Assembly: GCF_015500095.1 (NCBI RefSeq)
Contig: NZ_CP062983.1
Location: 372,001-436,000 of the forward strand
Direction: 5' to 3'
Length of the DNA: 64,000 nucleotides
From: Phototrophicus methaneseepsis
GTDB taxonomy: Bacteria > Chloroflexota > Anaerolineae > Aggregatilineales > Phototrophicaceae
Both the position numbers and the translations under genes were made by a program. Every line of letters starts with the position of its first letter. Position 1 is the stretch's first letter. Below, piece after piece: positions 34,927 to 44,456 of this stretch. Under the pieces are notes generated by a model, which was given only the letters and a program-made list of their open reading frames with translations, searched no databases and was not told the DNA's origin.

Positions 34927-37206
34927 TCAATCAACTAATACAGTGTAATCTCGTGGTTCGCAACAAATATCTTGACCGCTACAATTGGGGTGTGTGCAGT
35001 GAAATCGGAAGCGCACAAGCCCCGGTTCCCAGATCGGTTGGAGAGTTAGCTGATAGCGACGAATGCCTGCCATGACCCCGCCCACTGGAACCAGAGGGGA
35101 TACAATTTCTACGTTATCGTTCCAATGCCATGTGAGTATACCCGGGCAGTTGGTGCGGATTGTCAACCTGTCTCCCACTTGTATTTGCTTTATTTGTCGG
35201 ACAAACGTCCATATCATGGCATGAGGTACAATGTTTTTATTCAGCTCATCCGGGGGATTCACACGAAGCTTACGATAGACATTCTTCAGATGGAGGCGAA
35301 AGAGATCGTCAAACTCGTCATCCCTGCCCGAATCTTGATCTTCACCAAACCACCAGAACCAATCACTGCCTTCAGCGATGTACAATGCTTCGAACGCATC
35401 GGGTGCGGTGTCAGGCGTTACACCTGCTTGACTAAGGAAATCCCGTGTCTGTCCCAATAGCTCCCAGCCGCGATTTTCCTCCTCTTCACCAATCCATGTA
35501 CCGAGATCCACACCCGATGTGGAACCATTTTCATCGATCCACGAACCAGTAAAGAGGTCATAGACTTTAGACTGTGTGTCTTCAGAATGTGGAGCAATTC
35601 CTCGCTCAGAATGACCCGTTAAATACTCGCTAAACATGACCGTCTGGATTTCAGCATCCGCTTCGAGCTGTTGATAGAGAGCATGGAGGAAGGGGCGGGC
35701 ATCATCACGATAAGCTCCCCAGGCATTTTCACCATCGAGAATAACGGTCAGGATACGATCTTGATTGCCAGAAAGATGTCGAGAGAAACGTTGTTTGATC
35801 TCTTCTATGAAAACTTTTGCTGCTAGATCATGATCGGAGTACCCTTGATAGTGAAAGCCAATCGCATCGGAAAGTTGTGTATCGCGGAAGAAAATACTGA
35901 TAGAAGTCCCATTCTCCTCTGCACGATAGGGTTGACATAGGACATCCACGTCATCTGTGTTATAGCCCCACTTACCAGAGCGTGCCAGAACGCCACGATC
36001 CGTTGCGATCCATGCAATGTTATACTCTGCGAAAATGGGTATCACAGACTGACTCACAGCACCCTCCGCTGGCCACATCCCGCGTGGCGGTTGTCCAAAG
36101 TGCTGCTGGTAATATTCGACAGCCTTGTTTACGTGATCATTGGCATCTTCTGGATAGGCAAAACGACGCGGATGAACTGTTTCAGGACGATCAATGGTAG
36201 CATGATCCGAGTCAATCAGGATTGGGAGGATTGGGTGGTAAAATGGTGTTGTGGTAACCTCAATTTGACCATGCTCCTGAAGTTGTCGATGGAGTGGGAT
36301 CACCGCCCGCATGATTTTGTACTGCTCAGCAAGCATTTCTGTAACATCGGTTGCACTGAAATCCCGTCCTTGCTCAACCAAGTGGTGTACTGAAACGGTT
36401 TCGCCCGTTACTAAATTAACATCACTCGCCCGGAACTCTTGACCAAACCATGCAAGATTGAACCACATTTGCAAGTCACGAATATCCTGTACTGTGAAAG
36501 GATGCCCCTCGCGACGCTGTATAAATAGTTCCTTGTAGCGAGGGTGCGGAAAGATCTGGTTATGCCAGTCAGCATCGAAAAAACTGCTTAGCAGTTGCTC
36601 ACGGTCATCATCGGTAAACAATTCAGCGGATTTCAGGGTCAATTCAAGTGCTTGATCAGTAGCATGACGCTCAGCGTAGTCTTCAATCTGCCAGATCAGC
36701 ACAGGTGTGAGGTTAACCGTCACATGAATATCGGTATGTTCAGCTACAAGTGCTACCATCGAATAGTAATCTCGAATAGCGTGCAGTCGCACCCAGGGCT
36801 GTAAATAACTACCCGCCTGGTTGGGGTGGGACGTATCTTTGTACATCGGTTGGTGTTGATGCCACATCAGTGCCAGATGAAGTTTGGGTCCGACCTGAAA
36901 AGAAGCCGATGAGTTAATCAGTTGTTGTCCAGTAGATTGACCTTGCACCCAATACGTCACAACGTCGCCATTAAGGAAAGGCTTGAATTCAGCTTCCCAG
37001 TAACTGTTGCTCCCTACATTGCGCTGCCAAATGGCCGCTAACTGGTCCTGGGTTTGGGTTCCATCTGCATGATCGACCCGATAACGTATCTGGACAACTT
37101 GTCCCGGTTCGATGGGCCAGGTACCGATTACGAGCCTGACCCTTTCACCAGGACTTACACGCCAGGGCAGACGTGGCGCATCTGTTGTGAGATGCCATAA
37201 ATGCAT
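34927..37206 (-). CDS. Glycoside hydrolase family 57 enzyme
   Basis: 759 residues. An N-terminal beta domain (about 1-105) precedes the GH57 catalytic barrel, which opens with the family motif H116-Q-H-Q-P120. The nucleophile is E381 in 'GMWPAEGAVS' and the acid/base candidate D491 in 'ILDGENAWGAY'. A C-terminal beta-sandwich (about 665-759) contains a Cys-rich patch (C-T-H-P-N-C-S-G-Q-D-I-C-C). GH57 enzymes cleave or transfer alpha-1,4/1,6-glucans. Here it is probably an intracellular amylopullulanase or glucanotransferase; there is no signal peptide. Confidence 0.92.
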   Translation of the reverse strand: MHLWHLTTDAPRLPWRVSPGERVRLVIGTWPIEPGQVVQIRYRVDHADGTQTQDQLAAIWQRNVGSNSYWEAEFKPFLNGDVVTYWVQGQSTGQQLINSSASFQVGPKLHLALMWHQHQPMYKDTSHPNQAGSYLQPWVRLHAIRDYYSMVALVAEHTDIHVTVNLTPVLIWQIEDYAERHATDQALELTLKSAELFTDDDREQLLSSFFDADWHNQIFPHPRYKELFIQRREGHPFTVQDIRDLQMWFNLAWFGQEFRASDVNLVTGETVSVHHLVEQGRDFSATDVTEMLAEQYKIMRAVIPLHRQLQEHGQIEVTTTPFYHPILPILIDSDHATIDRPETVHPRRFAYPEDANDHVNKAVEYYQQHFGQPPRGMWPAEGAVSQSVIPIFAEYNIAWIATDRGVLARSGKWGYNTDDVDVLCQPYRAEENGTSISIFFRDTQLSDAIGFHYQGYSDHDLAAKVFIEEIKQRFSRHLSGNQDRILTVILDGENAWGAYRDDARPFLHALYQQLEADAEIQTVMFSEYLTGHSERGIAPHSEDTQSKVYDLFTGSWIDENGSTSGVDLGTWIGEEEENRGWELLGQTRDFLSQAGVTPDTAPDAFEALYIAEGSDWFWWFGEDQDSGRDDEFDDLFRLHLKNVYRKLRVNPPDELNKNIVPHAMIWTFVRQIKQIQVGDRLTIRTNCPGILTWHWNDNVEIVSPLVPVGGVMAGIRRYQLTLQPIWEPGLVRFRFHCTHPNCSGQDICCEPRDYTVLVD

Positions 37207-37251
37207 GATGTTCTGCTCCTGTAATTTTTAAATCCTAAGCGTTTCGCCCAG

Positions 37252-37632
37252 TTAATCTTCAACAATGAGCTTGCCGCGCAACATACCCATCTGGCATTGA
37301 AACTCGTACTCACCAGGTTGATTGGGCATCAATTCGACGGCGACAGTCTCACCTTCCGGTAAGTGAGCACTCTTGTTAAAGTCAGGGAACATGACCATTT
37401 CTGAGCAGGCGGCTGATTCGGTTCGCAAGAAGTTGAGACGTACCGGCTTGCCTTTTTCAACGATAATAAGATCCGGGGTGTACCCACCTTTAACCAGCAC
37501 CATCGCTTCCTGGTAGCCGCTGCTGTTGACAGCGACTTTGACACCGAGACGTTTGCCGAGCCAGAAGAACCAGACAATAAAGGCAATTGCTGCTAGACCA
37601 ATTACTGTGACAACGATTTGATCGGGTGACAT
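37252..37632 (-). CDS. Membrane-anchored cupredoxin
   Basis: 126 residues. N-terminal helix (about 5-25), then one cupredoxin domain. Likely copper ligands lie in 'SAACSEMVMFPDFNKSAHLPEG' (C76, H90, in two parts) and in the final loop 'FQCQMGMLRG' (C113, M115 or M117). It is of the plastocyanin/NosZ-C-tail group that handles copper outside the membrane. It is encoded 110 bases behind the YHS-CopA gene and separated by a strong hairpin. Confidence 0.85.
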   Translation of the reverse strand: MSPDQIVVTVIGLAAIAFIVWFFWLGKRLGVKVAVNSSGYQEAMVLVKGGYTPDLIIVEKGKPVRLNFLRTESAACSEMVMFPDFNKSAHLPEGETVAVELMPNQPGEYEFQCQMGMLRGKLIVED

Positions 37633-37692
37633 ATTTTTTACTCCTGTTGACTTATATAGCTACAATTCATTTTGTTGTTTCAGCTAACTAAT

Positions 37693-37733
37693 GAGCTAAT
37701 GTCGGTAACCTTATAGGCAATCGACATTAGCTC
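37693..37733. repeat. 12-bp inverted repeat between copA and the cupredoxin gene
   Basis: GAGCTAATGTCG and CGACATTAGCTC are perfect arms around a 17-base loop. There is no T-run on the minus strand, so it is more likely an attenuator, RNA-processing hairpin or protein site than a classical terminator. Confidence 0.6.
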
Positions 37734-37742
37734 GCTTCCATC

Positions 37743-40502
37743 TCAATTGGCAGACTTCCAGCCCTTAAGCCGATTGGCATTCATGATGACAGTCACACTG
37801 CTAAATGCCATTGCAAGACCTGCCAGTAAAGGTGACAGCAGGATACCGAAGAAGGGATAGAGAACGCCCAGTGCAATCGGGATGCCGGTTGTATTGTAGA
37901 TAAACGCACCCACCAGGTTCTGGTAAACATTACGCATCGTTGCGCGACTGATTTGAATTGCTGTGACGACACCCGTCAGACTACCCTTAATCAGCGTAAT
38001 ATCTGAGGCTTCAATCGCCACATCTGTACCTGTCCCGATAGCGATGCCAATATCTGCCTGTGCTAGCGCCGGCGCATCATTAATACCGTCGCCGACCATA
38101 GCAACTTTTTTGCCCTCAAGCTGCAACTTCTGTATGTTATGGGCTTTGTCTTGTGGTAGGACTTCCGCCAGTACGCGATCGATACCGACCTGACGAGCGA
38201 TGGCATTTGCCGTCCGTTCGTTATCGCCAGTAATCATGACAACTTCGAGTCCCATCTTCTTCAAGGTTGCGATAGCATCTTTAGAGTCTTCCTTGACCGT
38301 GTCTGCTACTGCGATGATGCCTGCGGCATGTCCATCAAGGGCGATGAACATCGGGGTCTTGCCAGCGTCTGCCAGAGCCTGAGCATCTTGCTGGATACCA
38401 TTCAGGTCGATGCCTTCGCGCTGCATCAATTTCAGATTTCCGATCAGAATATGGCGACCATCAACAGTCGCCGAGACACCATGTCCGAGGATGGCATCAA
38501 AGTCCTCAACATGAGATAACTTAATTCCCCGAGTCTGTGCGCCTTCTACAATTGCCTGTGCGAGCGGATGTTCGGAGACATTCTCAACTGATGCAGCTAA
38601 ACGCAGGACATCAGTTTCATCCCACTCCCCTGCCAGTATGATGTCCGTCAAAGCGGGTTTGCCGTGTGTGATGGTCCCGGTCTTATCCAGCACAATCGTA
38701 TTGAGATTCTGTGCGGTTTGTAGCGCATCACCTGAACGAATGAGAATGCCGTTCTGGGCACCTAAACCAATTCCGGTGGTGAGGCTCATAGGTGTTGCCA
38801 TACCTAATGCACATGGGCAGGCAATGATCAATGTCGTTACCGCAACAATCATGGCGTAAGCTGGTGATGGAGCAGGTCCGAAGGTATACCACAGGACAAA
38901 ACCGAGAATAGCGAGAATCATAACGGTCGGGGTAAAGTAACCGGATACGCGATCAACAATCCGTTGAATCGGTACCTTGCTGCCTTGGGCATCCTGTACC
39001 AGTCGGATAATGTTTGCCAGAGCAGTATCTTTACCGACTTTTGTTGCGACAAATCGGAAACTACCTGTTTTATTGAGTGTTGCACCAATGACCTCATCGC
39101 CGATTTTTTTTGAAACAGGCAATGACTCGCCTGTAATCATGGATTCGTCAATTGTTGATTGACCTTCAACAACTTCCCCATCCACCGGGATTTTTTCACC
39201 CGGACGTACGATTACCACGTCATTAACCAGCACTTCCTCAACTGGAATATCGATCTCTTGCCCCGCCCGTAGAACACGAGCGGTCTTTGCCTGTAATCCC
39301 ACCAGTTTTCGGATAGCTTCTGAGGTACGTCCTTTGGCTTTGATTTCCATTGCCAGGCCGAGTACCACCAGCGCAGTAACCACGACCGAGACATCGTAAT
39401 ACACGTCGATGAATTGATCACCAGGGAAAAATTGCGGGAACAGCAATGCCACCGTTGAATAGACCCATGCGGTTGCTGTACCAATCGCAATCAGGGTGTG
39501 CATATTCGCAGAGCGATGTTTGAATCCATCCCACATCCCAACAAAGAACTGCCGCCCAGAGTAAGCCATTACCGCTAAACTGGCAACCGCCATCACCAAC
39601 CATAAAATACGCTGATTCGTGCTGCCATGCGGGAACCAATCGCGTAAGTACGGGAACCATGATGGATAGGATAAGATCATAGTCGGCAGCCCAACTGCCG
39701 CAGCAAACCACCATTTTCGCATCAGACTGCGATATTCACGTTCTGATTCCTGACTTTCGTTATCGATCTCTGTCTCTGATGCTTCTGTTGCACGGGTTGC
39801 CTTATAGGGACCAGCTTGTTCAATGGCTCGTCTGAGATTATCCAGATCCCCTATCGAGGATGAATACTCGACTTTGACTTCGCTGGTTGCGGCGTTCATC
39901 GTCGCGTCGTATACACCCGGAACAGCCCGCAGCGCATCCTCAATTGTATTCACACATGCGGAACAATATAAGCCATTCACCTTCAGGCGAAGCGATTGAT
40001 GACCTGTTGTGTATCCAGCGCTGCGAATTGTCTCCAGAAAATCCTTGATAGCAGACCGTGCGGGATCGTAATCGACAAAAACCGTTGTTCTGGTCGGGTT
40101 TACGAAGGCACGTTTAACACCCGGTAATTCCTTCAACGCCTGTTTCAATGCTGGTGCGCCAGCCCGACTCAAACCCATCACGGGTACTTCCACACGAGTA
40201 GGAGCCTCATCGCTTAGTTCATCATTATCTGGTAGGTGGCTAGGCATCATGTGGTCATGATGCTGATGATTATTTACATGGTGCAGTTTGATGTCTTCCT
40301 TGGAATTAGTCTGACTTTCGTTCCAATTGTTGAGCATAAGCTCATGAGCAACTTTTGGGTGAATATATCTACGAGGATCTGCATCGAATGTTTCGACGCA
40401 ATTCTCGGAACAGAAGTGAAATGTCTGTCCATCGTAATCACGATGGGCAACTGCTGAGTCAGTATCAATCTCCATTCCGCATACCGGATCTTTTGATTTC
40501 AT
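37743..40502 (-). CDS. copA: Copper-exporting P1B-1 ATPase with N-terminal YHS domain
   Basis: 919 residues. YHS domain (1-48: C8-G-M, C31, C35), a His-rich linker (about 70-92), a first HMA domain whose CxxC is lost (G-L-S-R-A-G-A, about 110-116), a second HMA with C180-S-A-C183, then the P-type core: T-G-E-S (457-460), C562-P-C564 in the sixth helix, D606-K-T-G-T and '[14 protein letters not shown]' near the end. It pumps Cu(I) or Ag(I) out of the cytosol. It is divergent from a NarL-type regulator operon, with two copper boxes between them. Confidence 0.95.
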   Translation of the reverse strand: MKSKDPVCGMEIDTDSAVAHRDYDGQTFHFCSENCVETFDADPRRYIHPKVAHELMLNNWNESQTNSKEDIKLHHVNNHQHHDHMMPSHLPDNDELSDEAPTRVEVPVMGLSRAGAPALKQALKELPGVKRAFVNPTRTTVFVDYDPARSAIKDFLETIRSAGYTTGHQSLRLKVNGLYCSACVNTIEDALRAVPGVYDATMNAATSEVKVEYSSSIGDLDNLRRAIEQAGPYKATRATEASETEIDNESQESEREYRSLMRKWWFAAAVGLPTMILSYPSWFPYLRDWFPHGSTNQRILWLVMAVASLAVMAYSGRQFFVGMWDGFKHRSANMHTLIAIGTATAWVYSTVALLFPQFFPGDQFIDVYYDVSVVVTALVVLGLAMEIKAKGRTSEAIRKLVGLQAKTARVLRAGQEIDIPVEEVLVNDVVIVRPGEKIPVDGEVVEGQSTIDESMITGESLPVSKKIGDEVIGATLNKTGSFRFVATKVGKDTALANIIRLVQDAQGSKVPIQRIVDRVSGYFTPTVMILAILGFVLWYTFGPAPSPAYAMIVAVTTLIIACPCALGMATPMSLTTGIGLGAQNGILIRSGDALQTAQNLNTIVLDKTGTITHGKPALTDIILAGEWDETDVLRLAASVENVSEHPLAQAIVEGAQTRGIKLSHVEDFDAILGHGVSATVDGRHILIGNLKLMQREGIDLNGIQQDAQALADAGKTPMFIALDGHAAGIIAVADTVKEDSKDAIATLKKMGLEVVMITGDNERTANAIARQVGIDRVLAEVLPQDKAHNIQKLQLEGKKVAMVGDGINDAPALAQADIGIAIGTGTDVAIEASDITLIKGSLTGVVTAIQISRATMRNVYQNLVGAFIYNTTGIPIALGVLYPFFGILLSPLLAGLAMAFSSVTVIMNANRLKGWKSAN

Positions 40503-40558
40503 AAGTGTCCTCCTTTTTCAGTATAATTTCATTGTAGGTTGAGGTTGTGTGTTAGGCA

Positions 40559-40599
40559 TAGCGCTGTACAGCCTGCCAGAAACACGCCGAATGGCGCAC
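40559..40599. promoter_or_regulatory. Two copper boxes in the divergent copA / regulator promoter
   Basis: TAGCGCTGTACAGCCTG at 40559-40575 is centred about 65 bases from the copA ATG. CACGCCGAATGGCGCAC at 40583-40599 is centred about 68 bases from the regulator ATG. Each direction thus has its own box at the usual distance. Confidence 0.65.
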
Positions 40600-40658
40600 G
40601 CCATTCCTCTAATCAAACGTATATAATGAGATCAAATACAGTGATTGGAGAAGCAGGA

Positions 40659-41312
40659 ATGGCAAATATACGGGTGATATTGGCTGATGATCATGCTGTG
40701 TGTCGGGAAGGCATTCACAGTTTTTTGGACGAAGTTGAGGATATCGAAGTTTTAGCGGAAGCCGTTGATGGTGAAACAGCAAAGGAGTTAATCACAGCTC
40801 ATCTACCGGATGTGGCAATTCTTGATATTCGGATGCCATATTTTAGTGGTATTGAGGTAACGAAATGGATCCGTGAACAATCTTTGCGAACGGCAATACT
40901 CATCTTGACAGCATTCGATGATGATCCGCTCATTATGGCAGCAGTGCAGGCAGGTGCAAATGGCTACATCCTCAAAAATGCGGATGCCGACGATATAGCC
41001 AATGCAGTACGAACCGTTCATCACAAACAATCTGCTCTCGATCCAATTATTGCTCAAAAGCTTATGGCACAGATGGCCCGAGCTACACAAACGAACACTT
41101 TTGTGGAGCAATTGAGTGAGCGCGAGTTGGAAGTTCTGGAGCTTGCCGCCGGGGGATTGACGAATCGTGGCATCGGACATGATCTGGGGATTAGTGATCG
41201 AACTGTTCAGGGGCACCTAGGCAATATTTATGCGAAATTGCAAGTTAACAGTCGGACTGAAGCTGTGACCAAAGGCATTCAACTTGGTCTGATCAATCCC
41301 GGAGATATCTAG
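40659..41312 (+). CDS. NarL/LuxR-family response regulator
   Basis: 217 residues from the ATG at 40659, with GGAG 8 bases upstream. The receiver domain (about 4-120) has acidic pocket D10-D11 and phospho-acceptor D56 in 'VAILDIRMP'. The LuxR-type helix-turn-helix (about 148-210) shows 'LSERELEVLELAAGGLTN' and 'SDRTVQGHLGNIYAKL'. The TAG stop shares its last base with the GTG start of the kinase gene. A copper box lies upstream, so autoregulation is plausible. Confidence 0.93.
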   Translation: MANIRVILADDHAVCREGIHSFLDEVEDIEVLAEAVDGETAKELITAHLPDVAILDIRMPYFSGIEVTKWIREQSLRTAILILTAFDDDPLIMAAVQAGANGYILKNADADDIANAVRTVHHKQSALDPIIAQKLMAQMARATQTNTFVEQLSERELEVLELAAGGLTNRGIGHDLGISDRTVQGHLGNIYAKLQVNSRTEAVTKGIQLGLINPGDI

Positions 41313-42724
41313 TGGAAGTGCGATTAAAAATTAGAAGATTTTTCACTGGACTATGGGGACAGGTGTTTTTATGGACCCTTTTACCCATTATGTCCTTATT
41401 GATGATATTTTCTTTCGTCTTCACAAACAACCATCAGGAAGCAATGCACAACCTTGCGATTGAGGATAACACGGAATTAGTACGAACATTAGCGCAAATG
41501 CTATCGATGCAAATTAAATACTCTCCCTCAAACCTATCTGATTCAACTGATGTTTTTTCTTTAGATGATGTACCACTGGAACAATTGCTTGAAGACATCC
41601 ACCCCGATATATCTACGGCACTTGTTGTGGTCGATTCAGATGGTCGTGTGCTGTTCAGCGATGGCTCTCTGGATCCCGGGGAAGATATTCTCAAATTGTC
41701 ATATCTTCCTCAGTCACATGGTAGTAACATATTTGTATCTACGACAGTGCAAGGTGACATCATTGCATCTGCTCCAATTATGGATACAGACTGGACACTG
41801 ATTCTCCGTGAAAATGGACGCTTATTTAATACACAATTTCTCCAGTTTGAGGAAATAATACCTATTATACTGATGGCAACGCTTGGTATTTCGTTCATGA
41901 CACTCTACTTCGGTTTAAATTACATCGCACGACCAGTGAACATACTTAAACAATATACACACCAGATTGCAGATGGTGAATTTGACGCAGCATCAAGGTC
42001 GGCTGGTGGTATCCGCGAAATTGAAGAGTTACGTTCAGCAATTAACCAGATGGCGGCACAACTTCAGCAAGATCAGATTGCTCTTCAAACGTATTTGGGG
42101 GCAGTGACGGGAGCACAGGAGGAAGAACGGGCAAGGCTCGCCCGCGAACTCCACGATGATACGGTCCAAGACCTAATTGCTCTGGATCATCGGGTGCAGC
42201 GCATACAACGCACCATAAAACAAAACCCTGATGATGCTTCTCAACATGCAAATGTACTGCGGCAGATGATCGACAAAGCCATTCGAGATGTTCGCCGGAT
42301 GTGTTTGGCTTTGCGTCCTCTGTACCTGGATGAACTGGGACTAGTGGCTTCACTCGAAACATTGGCTCACGAAACGAAGGCAACATTTCGACTGATTGGT
42401 TCGCCTATCCGATTGTCCTCAGAATATGAGACTACGTTATATCGTATCGTGCAGGAAGCGTTGAATAACGCTGTCAATCATGCTCAAGCCAAGCAAATAG
42501 ATGTTGAGATTCGTTTCGATTTTGAAAGCATCCAAATGATAGTGCGTGATAACGGAGTTGGCTTCAAAGTTCAAGACGATTTTGAAGTACTGGCTAAACA
42601 TCGTCATTTTGGTTTACTGGGTATGCATGAACGCGCACAGTTACTGAAGGGAAATCTTCAGATTCACTCCTCACCTGGGGTTGGCACATCAATTCTTATC
42701 ATAATGCCGATAAATGCTCAATAA
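41312..42724 (+). CDS. NarX-like sensor histidine kinase (HisKA_3)
   Basis: 470 residues starting at GTG 41312. Two membrane helices (about 17-37 and 182-203) enclose a 145-residue external sensor domain with a Cache/PAS look ('ALVVVDSDGRVLFSDG'). A HAMP linker follows, then the dimerisation helix with H281 in A-R-E-L-H-D-D-T-V-Q-D, and a HATPase domain (N box 'VQEALNNAVNHAQ', G box 'DNGVGF'). It is the partner of the adjacent response regulator. The external domain has no Met/His/Cys cluster, so its signal is unclear. Confidence 0.92.
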   Translation: MEVRLKIRRFFTGLWGQVFLWTLLPIMSLLMIFSFVFTNNHQEAMHNLAIEDNTELVRTLAQMLSMQIKYSPSNLSDSTDVFSLDDVPLEQLLEDIHPDISTALVVVDSDGRVLFSDGSLDPGEDILKLSYLPQSHGSNIFVSTTVQGDIIASAPIMDTDWTLILRENGRLFNTQFLQFEEIIPIILMATLGISFMTLYFGLNYIARPVNILKQYTHQIADGEFDAASRSAGGIREIEELRSAINQMAAQLQQDQIALQTYLGAVTGAQEEERARLARELHDDTVQDLIALDHRVQRIQRTIKQNPDDASQHANVLRQMIDKAIRDVRRMCLALRPLYLDELGLVASLETLAHETKATFRLIGSPIRLSSEYETTLYRIVQEALNNAVNHAQAKQIDVEIRFDFESIQMIVRDNGVGFKVQDDFEVLAKHRHFGLLGMHERAQLLKGNLQIHSSPGVGTSILIIMPINAQ

Positions 42725-43090
42725 ATAGCACCCGTTTTCCGATTTTAGATGACAATTTCAGTAAAATCTGAGCATAAGCAGGTGATTTCACCGCAATGTC
42801 ATGCCTAATAGACACATTATGAGTCACATGGACTACTATGCCAGTAGAAAACGGCGATTCCGAACAATATGGAAAACAACATAATTGCTCTGATCGCTGT
42901 ATTATTTTTTCTCGACTATTCATTGATTTTACTTTTGTTCTCTATGCTACAAGGCGACAGCTTGACACTCGATTTTTGTTGCAATAGCGCTATATGACAT
43001 TTAAATAGATAGATGTCTACTGTGTAGTATGGAAAACGGTGTACCTAAGCAATTAGAAGACATACTTGATAATAAATAGGAGAAGATATC
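42725..43090. other. Intergenic stretch with a copper box and a doubtful mini-ORF
   Basis: About 365 bases. A 42-codon plus-strand frame at 42869-42997 encodes a hydrophobic peptide but has no ribosome site. A short dyad CTAC-TGT-GTAG lies near 43017-43027. The only feature I would act on is the box at 42985-43000. Confidence 0.45.
42985..43000. promoter_or_regulatory. Copper-box-like motif before the Met-rich peptide gene
   Basis: TAGCGCTATATGACAT keeps GCGCTATATG but has lost the right-hand GCG. Its centre is about 99 bases upstream of the ATG at 43091. Confidence 0.4.
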
Positions 43091-43321
43091 ATGAAACAAT
43101 CTGAAACGACAAAACTTGGTGATGAAGGCAAGAAAAAAACTTCATGGATGATTGTTCTTGCCTTCACCCTGTTTGTAATTTGGATGATCTACATCAGTGT
43201 CCAAACGCTAACAATTGATTCACCATCAATGCCGGCAGACATGCCTGATATGAACTCTAGTAGCACAGAGGTTGCACCAACCGAAATGCCTGAAAGTATG
43301 CCCGATATGAATCATCCATAA
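43091..43321 (+). CDS. Small membrane-anchored Met/Asp-rich peptide
   Basis: 76 residues, AGGAG 8 bases before the ATG. One membrane helix (about 18-38) and an exported tail with repeated M-P-D-M-N / M-P-A-D-M / M-P-E-S-M motifs, ending M-N-H-P. Met-x-x-Met patterns bind Cu(I) or Ag(I) in CusF- and PcoC-like proteins, so it may be a copper buffer at the outer face. No database family recognised. An IS1 follows. Confidence 0.72.
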   Translation: MKQSETTKLGDEGKKKTSWMIVLAFTLFVIWMIYISVQTLTIDSPSMPADMPDMNSSSTEVAPTEMPESMPDMNHP

Positions 43322-43440
43322 GGCACATAACATTAAACACATGGAGTACATAACAGGTAATCGCTCAATTGGATGAACCAAGACGGAATAATAAAACTAC
43401 AAGATATGACGGCAACGCTGTACGTCGTCAAAAGAAATGA

Positions 43441-44256
43441 GGTAGTGGTAGAAGGTTGACTGATAAGCCATGAGAAGGAAATAAGAGAGAACTGTCAGGT
43501 AAACTCAAATTTCCTCTCATGATACAAACAATTATAACGCACGAATGTCCGCGTTGTGGAAGTCTCGATTTAGTCAAGAATGGACACGATTACAAAGGTG
43601 ATCAGAAATTTCATTGCAAGACCTGTGACCGCTATGGCACATTACAAGCGCAAAAAGGTTATGACAGAGAACGCCGTGCACAAGTGAAACGCGCCTTGCT
43701 AGAACGGGTGAGTATACGCGGAATCGGACGCATTTTTAAAATGTCACGGCATACCGTCGGCCAGTGCTTATCGCAGTGGCTGGAACAGCAAGTTCCTATC
43801 AGTCAAACGCTGCTGCCTGCTGATTGGGATGATGTGCTTGAATTGGACGAATTATGGTCATTCATGGGCAATAAGGAGCAAAAACGCTGGCTGTCGCTCG
43901 CCTTATGTCGTCGTACCCATCAGGTGATCGCCTACTGGATCGGGAATCGGAGTGAGACGAGTGCCGTACGTCTATGGGAGAGTATCCCAGAAGACTATCG
44001 ACACTGCGCCAGTTTCAGTGACCGCTGGCAAGCCTATGAGCATGTCTTTGATCGGCACAAACATCGTATGGTCGATAAAAGCGAAGGGGAAACCAACCAC
44101 GTCGAACGCTGGTTTAACACCCTGCGACAACGACTTGCCCGTTTCACCCGCAAGACACTCAGTTTTTCTAAACGCGATGACATTCACTAAGGCTTATTGC
44201 ACTTGTTCATTCAAGACTATAATTTATCTTGTATCAGTCAACACTAGACCACTACC
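43441..44256 (+). mobile_element. IS1-type element without target duplication
   Basis: 816 bp with imperfect terminal repeats beginning GGTAGTGGTAGAAGGTTGACTG (left, in two parts: GGTAGTGGT and GTTGACTG) and mirrored at the right end (CAGTCAACACTAGACCACTACC likewise). The flanks AAGAAATGA and GCCTGTCC do not match. This suggests that an adjacent deletion removed the original left or right neighbour. Confidence 0.85.
43519..44190 (+). pseudogene. IS1-family transposase with late nonsense codon
   Basis: 223 residues in one frame: zinc ribbon C-P-R-C ... C-K-T-C, helix-turn-helix, then 'LELDELWSFMGNKEQKRW' and 'ETNHVERWFNTLRQRLARF' as in InsAB'. The TAA at 44188-44190 interrupts the family C-terminus: the same frame continues with L-L-H-L-F-I-Q-D-Y-N-L-S to a TAG at 44248-44250. 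A GAA-to-TAA change would explain it. No frameshift is needed, unlike the IS1 at 28811. Activity is doubtful. Confidence 0.75.
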
Positions 44257-44339
44257 GCCTGTCCAATCCATATGGTCTGTTGCTGTCATTTTTGCTGTGC
44301 TTTCACCTCGCGGCGATTGCGTGTGTTCTTTTTTGCCAT
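44257..44339 (-). pseudogene. N-terminal relic of a third F510_1955-type propeller gene
   Basis: From the ATG at 44339 the minus strand reads M-A-K-K-N-T-R-N-R-R-E-V-K-A-Q-Q-K, the same N-terminus as the protein at 17079-18029, and is cut by the IS1 right end after about 28 codons. Its upstream region (44340-44427) is nearly identical to that of the intact gene, including the copper box, but lacks the 159-bp MITE. The rest of the gene is gone. Confidence 0.88.
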
Positions 44340-44410
44340 CATGTTCTGCCTCGATTTATTGTGAATACAAACGAATTAAATTGAGTGTAATTCATCAGGC
44401 AGGCTTAACC

Positions 44411-44427
44411 ATGCGCTATTTGGCGGG
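44411..44427. promoter_or_regulatory. Copper box before the truncated propeller gene
   Basis: ATGCGCTATTTGGCGGG, about 80 bases upstream of the relic ATG. This preserves the ancestral spacing that the insertion destroyed at 18263. Confidence 0.6.
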
Positions 44428-44456
44428 TATTCAACACACTGTCATACACATGATGA

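Noticed and set aside
42869-42997. 42-codon hydrophobic plus-strand frame between the NarL kinase and the Met-rich peptide
   Set aside because: No ribosome site, no homology visible, and its end overlaps the copper-box-like motif; kept only as a note in the intergenic entry.
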